Shown here piece after piece: positions 5,888 to 7,793 of a stretch of DNA of 7,793 bases. Source of the stretch: JAZLDV01 sp045614925. Its GTDB lineage: Bacteria; Bacillota_I; Bacilli_A; Erysipelotrichales; Coprobacillaceae. Made by a program: the position numbers and the translations under genes. The notes below the pieces were generated by a model. It was given only the letters and a program-made list of their open reading frames with translations, was not told the DNA's origin and did not search any database. The DNA lies in the NCBI GenBank assembly GCA_045614925.1, contig JAZLDV010000026.1, positions 1 through 7,793 on the forward strand, written 5' to 3'. The stretch's first letter is position 1; each line of letters starts with the position of its first letter.

Positions 5888-5917
5888 AGAAATACCATGC
5901 TGAGGTATTCTTTTTTT
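5888..5917 (+). terminator. intrinsic terminator after aroK
   Basis: AGAAATACC (5888-5896) pairs with GGTATTCT (5904-5911) with one bulged A, around a 7-nt loop, followed by seven T residues (5911-5917). It ends the aro operon and would also stop transcripts from the promoter-like sequence at 5844-5871. Confidence 0.85.
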
Positions 5918-5925
5918 ACGGTGTA

Positions 5926-5961
5926 ATGTAAGCGCATACTTTTTTGCCCTAGTGCTTACAT
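5926..5961 (+). repeat. dyad ATGTAAGC / GCTTACAT upstream of the GH3 gene
   Basis: The 8-bp arms 5926-5933 and 5954-5961 are perfect inverted repeats separated by 20 bp. With a G-T pair the match extends to 10 bp. The left arm is half of the cre-like site, and the right arm overlaps the candidate -35 box, so it may be a two-part operator. A T run after a weak hairpin is absent, so it is not a terminator. Confidence 0.6.
5927..5940 (+). promoter_or_regulatory. cre-like CcpA operator
   Basis: TGTAAGCGCATACT matches the catabolite-responsive element TGWAANCGNTNWCA at all but two of the fixed positions. It lies about 70 bp upstream of the GH3 start codon and just upstream of the likely promoter. 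It suggests carbon catabolite control of the glycosidase. No CcpA gene is in the window. Confidence 0.5.
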
Positions 5962-5982
5962 ATACTCCTTAAATTGTAGAAT
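5955..5982 (+). promoter_or_regulatory. candidate promoter for the GH3 gene
   Basis: CTTACA (5955-5960) and TAGAAT (5977-5982) are 16 bp apart, with a likely start near 5989 and a leader of about 20 nt ending in the AGGAGG ribosome site. The -35 box overlaps the right arm of the dyad, a position suited to repression. Confidence 0.4.
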
Positions 5983-6009
5983 GACAAGAAAAAATAGGAG
6001 GAGAGAAAC

Positions 6010-7793
6010 ATGAAATTATTTAAAAAATGGATGGTTTCAATTTTAGCAATCGCTATGTCTATGTCTGTGATCGCTGCTGATTTCACAGTTGTAGAAGCTA
6101 AAAAAGCAGATGAAGCTTATATTGAAGAAATCATCGACAACATGTCATTACGTGACAAAATCACACAAACATTCATGTTTGATTTCAGACAATGGGGAAG
6201 CCCAGCAGCTGACTTCACAGTAATGAATGATGAAGTAAGAAAAATTGTAGAAGACTATAACTTCGGATCAGTAATCTACTTCGCAAACAATATCAAAAAT
6301 ACAGTTGATACATTCAACTTAACACAAGAAATGCAAAAAGCAGCAACTAAGGATGGAGGAATCCCATTATTAATTTCTGCTGACCAGGAAGGTGGATCAG
6401 TATACCGTTTAGGATCTGGAACAGCATTACCTGGAAACATGGCATTAGGAGCAACTAATGATGTAGAAAATTCTTATAGAGCAGGGCAAATCATCGGTAG
6501 AGAATTAAGTGCTTTAGGAATCAATACAAACTTAGCACCTGTAGTAGATGTCAACAACAATGCAAACAACCCAGTAATCGGACTTAGATCATATGGTGAT
6601 GATGCAACAAAAGTAGGGCAAAATGCATCTGCATCAATCGCAGGTATGGCTGAATACAATGTAATCGGATGTGCAAAACACTTCCCAGGACATGGAGATA
6701 CAGCAACAGACTCACACTATGGATTACCATCAGTGGATAAACCAAAAGACGTTTTAATGGAAAACGAATTAAAACCTTATACAGTAGCAATTGAACAAGG
6801 TATTGAGATGATCATGACTGCACATATCTTATATCCACAATTAGATAGCAGCACAATCTTCTCAACAAAAACTGGAAAAGAAGAATCAAGACCAGCTACA
6901 TTATCAAAAGCAATCCTAACAGACTTATTAAAAGGTGAAATGGGATTTGAAGGAATCGTAGTAACAGACGCTATGAACATGGCTGGAATTAACAATACAT
7001 TCCATGAAACACAAGCAGCAGTAGAAGCATTAGCAGCTGGTGCTGATATGTTATGTATGCCAGCTACAGGAGTCTTTACTGTAGAAGCAATGTCAAGAGT
7101 TGATGCAATCATTGCAGCAATCGAAGAAGCATATGCAGATGGATACATCACAGATGAAAGATTAGAAGATGCAGTACGCAGAATCTTAACAGTAAAATTA
7201 AACAGAGGAATCTTAGACTATGATGCAGCAGACTATACATTACAAGATGCACAAGCAATCGTAGGATCTGATTTCAACAGAGAAACAGAAAGACAAATCG
7301 CTGCAAATGCAGTAACAGTAGTACAAAACAAAGACAATACATTACCATTAAAAATTAAAGCTGATTCAAAAGTATTAGTATTAGTACCATATACAAATGA
7401 AACAGGACAAGTGGCAATGGCATGGAACCGTGCAAAAGAAGAAGGATTAATTCCTGAAGGGGCAGAAATCAAAATCGTAAGATTCTACAGAACAAAATCA
7501 GGAAGCACATATTATCCAACAAATCATGATGCAGATATCGAATGGGCAGATACAATCATCATGAACTCAGAAATTTCTAACGTAAATCGTTACACTGAAG
7601 GAGCTTCTAATAACTTCTTATATGCAGGACCAAAATCATATATTGCAAAAGCAGAAGAATTAGGAAAAACAACAGTAGTAATGTCATCTGACAAACCATA
7701 TGACGTGCAAATGTATAAAGATGCAGATGCAGTATTTGCAGTATTCGGATGTAAAGGATCTTCAGCTGACCCAACTGAAACATTAATCGGTGG
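6010..7793 (+). CDS. secreted GH3 beta-N-acetylhexosaminidase (NagZ type), 5' part
   Basis: Open frame of 594 codons that runs off the right edge. The start is set by AGGAGG (5996-6001) with 8-nt spacing. Residues 1-30 form a signal peptide: Lys-rich start, hydrophobic core, likely cut after Val-Glu-Ala30, so the enzyme is exported. The GH3 barrel follows. Lys-His-Phe-Pro-Gly-His-Gly-Asp-Thr (223-231) with Asp234-Ser-His236 is the NagZ signature, giving the Asp-His acid/base pair. Asp320 in Val-Thr-Asp-Ala-Met is the nucleophile. From about residue 430 a second domain of the alpha/beta sandwich type begins, as in the two-domain B. subtilis enzyme. The expected role is removal of beta-linked GlcNAc from peptidoglycan fragments or other glycans. 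Codon choice favours ATC, AAC, TTC and GAC far more than the aro genes, suggesting high expression. The true C-terminus and any anchoring domain are outside the window. Confidence 0.93.
   Translation, partial: MKLFKKWMVSILAIAMSMSVIAADFTVVEAKKADEAYIEEIIDNMSLRDKITQTFMFDFRQWGSPAADFTVMNDEVRKIVEDYNFGSVIYFANNIKNTVDTFNLTQEMQKAATKDGGIPLLISADQEGGSVYRLGSGTALPGNMALGATNDVENSYRAGQIIGRELSALGINTNLAPVVDVNNNANNPVIGLRSYGDDATKVGQNASASIAGMAEYNVIGCAKHFPGHGDTATDSHYGLPSVDKPKDVLMENELKPYTVAIEQGIEMIMTAHILYPQLDSSTIFSTKTGKEESRPATLSKAILTDLLKGEMGFEGIVVTDAMNMAGINNTFHETQAAVEALAAGADMLCMPATGVFTVEAMSRVDAIIAAIEEAYADGYITDERLEDAVRRILTVKLNRGILDYDAADYTLQDAQAIVGSDFNRETERQIAANAVTVVQNKDNTLPLKIKADSKVLVLVPYTNETGQVAMAWNRAKEEGLIPEGAEIKIVRFYRTKSGSTYYPTNHDADIEWADTIIMNSEISNVNRYTEGASNNFLYAGPKSYIAKAEELGKTTVVMSSDKPYDVQMYKDADAVFAVFGCKGSSADPTETLIG

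Noticed and set aside
6474..7472. Several minus-strand ORFs of 61-124 residues across the GH3 gene
   Set aside because: They are shadows of a frame with clear GH3 catalytic motifs; their existence reflects the biased codon use of the GH3 gene.

Overview
The window looks like chromosome of a low-GC Gram-positive bacterium (Bacillota). It is strongly A/T-rich, has AGGAGG-type ribosome sites, U-tailed intrinsic terminators and a CcpA-type (cre-like) operator. The style of the Rpn-type protein and of the aro genes would fit a gut Erysipelotrichia/Clostridia lineage, but genus cannot be read from the sequence. Every supported gene is on the + strand.

Layout: (1) 1-288 is the 3' end of a cysteine-rich DUF5714-like gene, closed by an intrinsic terminator. 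(2) About 317-1692 is an Rpn (PD-(D/E)XK nuclease, 'recombination-promoting nuclease') module. It holds a solo small ORF that matches only the Rpn C-terminal domain, then a full-length rpn gene with a strong in-frame internal ribosome site and ATG, so a small C-terminal protein (RpnS) is probably translated from inside it. A terminator closes the module. (3) 1739-5824 is a tightly packed five-gene shikimate/aromatic cluster: aroB, aroA, aroC, an AroQ-class chorismate mutase and aroK. Gaps range from 1 nt to overlaps of 1, 4 and 14 nt, and a terminator follows. Together these cover DAHP to dehydroquinate, shikimate to chorismate, and chorismate to prephenate. DAHP synthase, dehydroquinate dehydratase and shikimate dehydrogenase are not in the window. 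(4) 5825-6009 is a regulatory intergenic region with a promoter-like sequence that runs straight into a terminator, a cre-like site inside a dyad, and a likely second promoter. (5) 6010 to the window end is the first 594 codons of a secreted family GH3 beta-N-acetylhexosaminidase (NagZ type), still open at the edge.

The most interesting part is the Rpn module. Published work on E. coli Rpn proteins describes gene-within-gene toxin-antitoxin systems in which a separately translated C-terminal fragment blocks the full-length nuclease and which can defend against phage. Here the same logic is visible in a Gram-positive context, with an additional solo copy of the small protein placed just upstream and an 8-residue repeat whose copy number differs between the two copies. 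That functional reading is inference from sequence.
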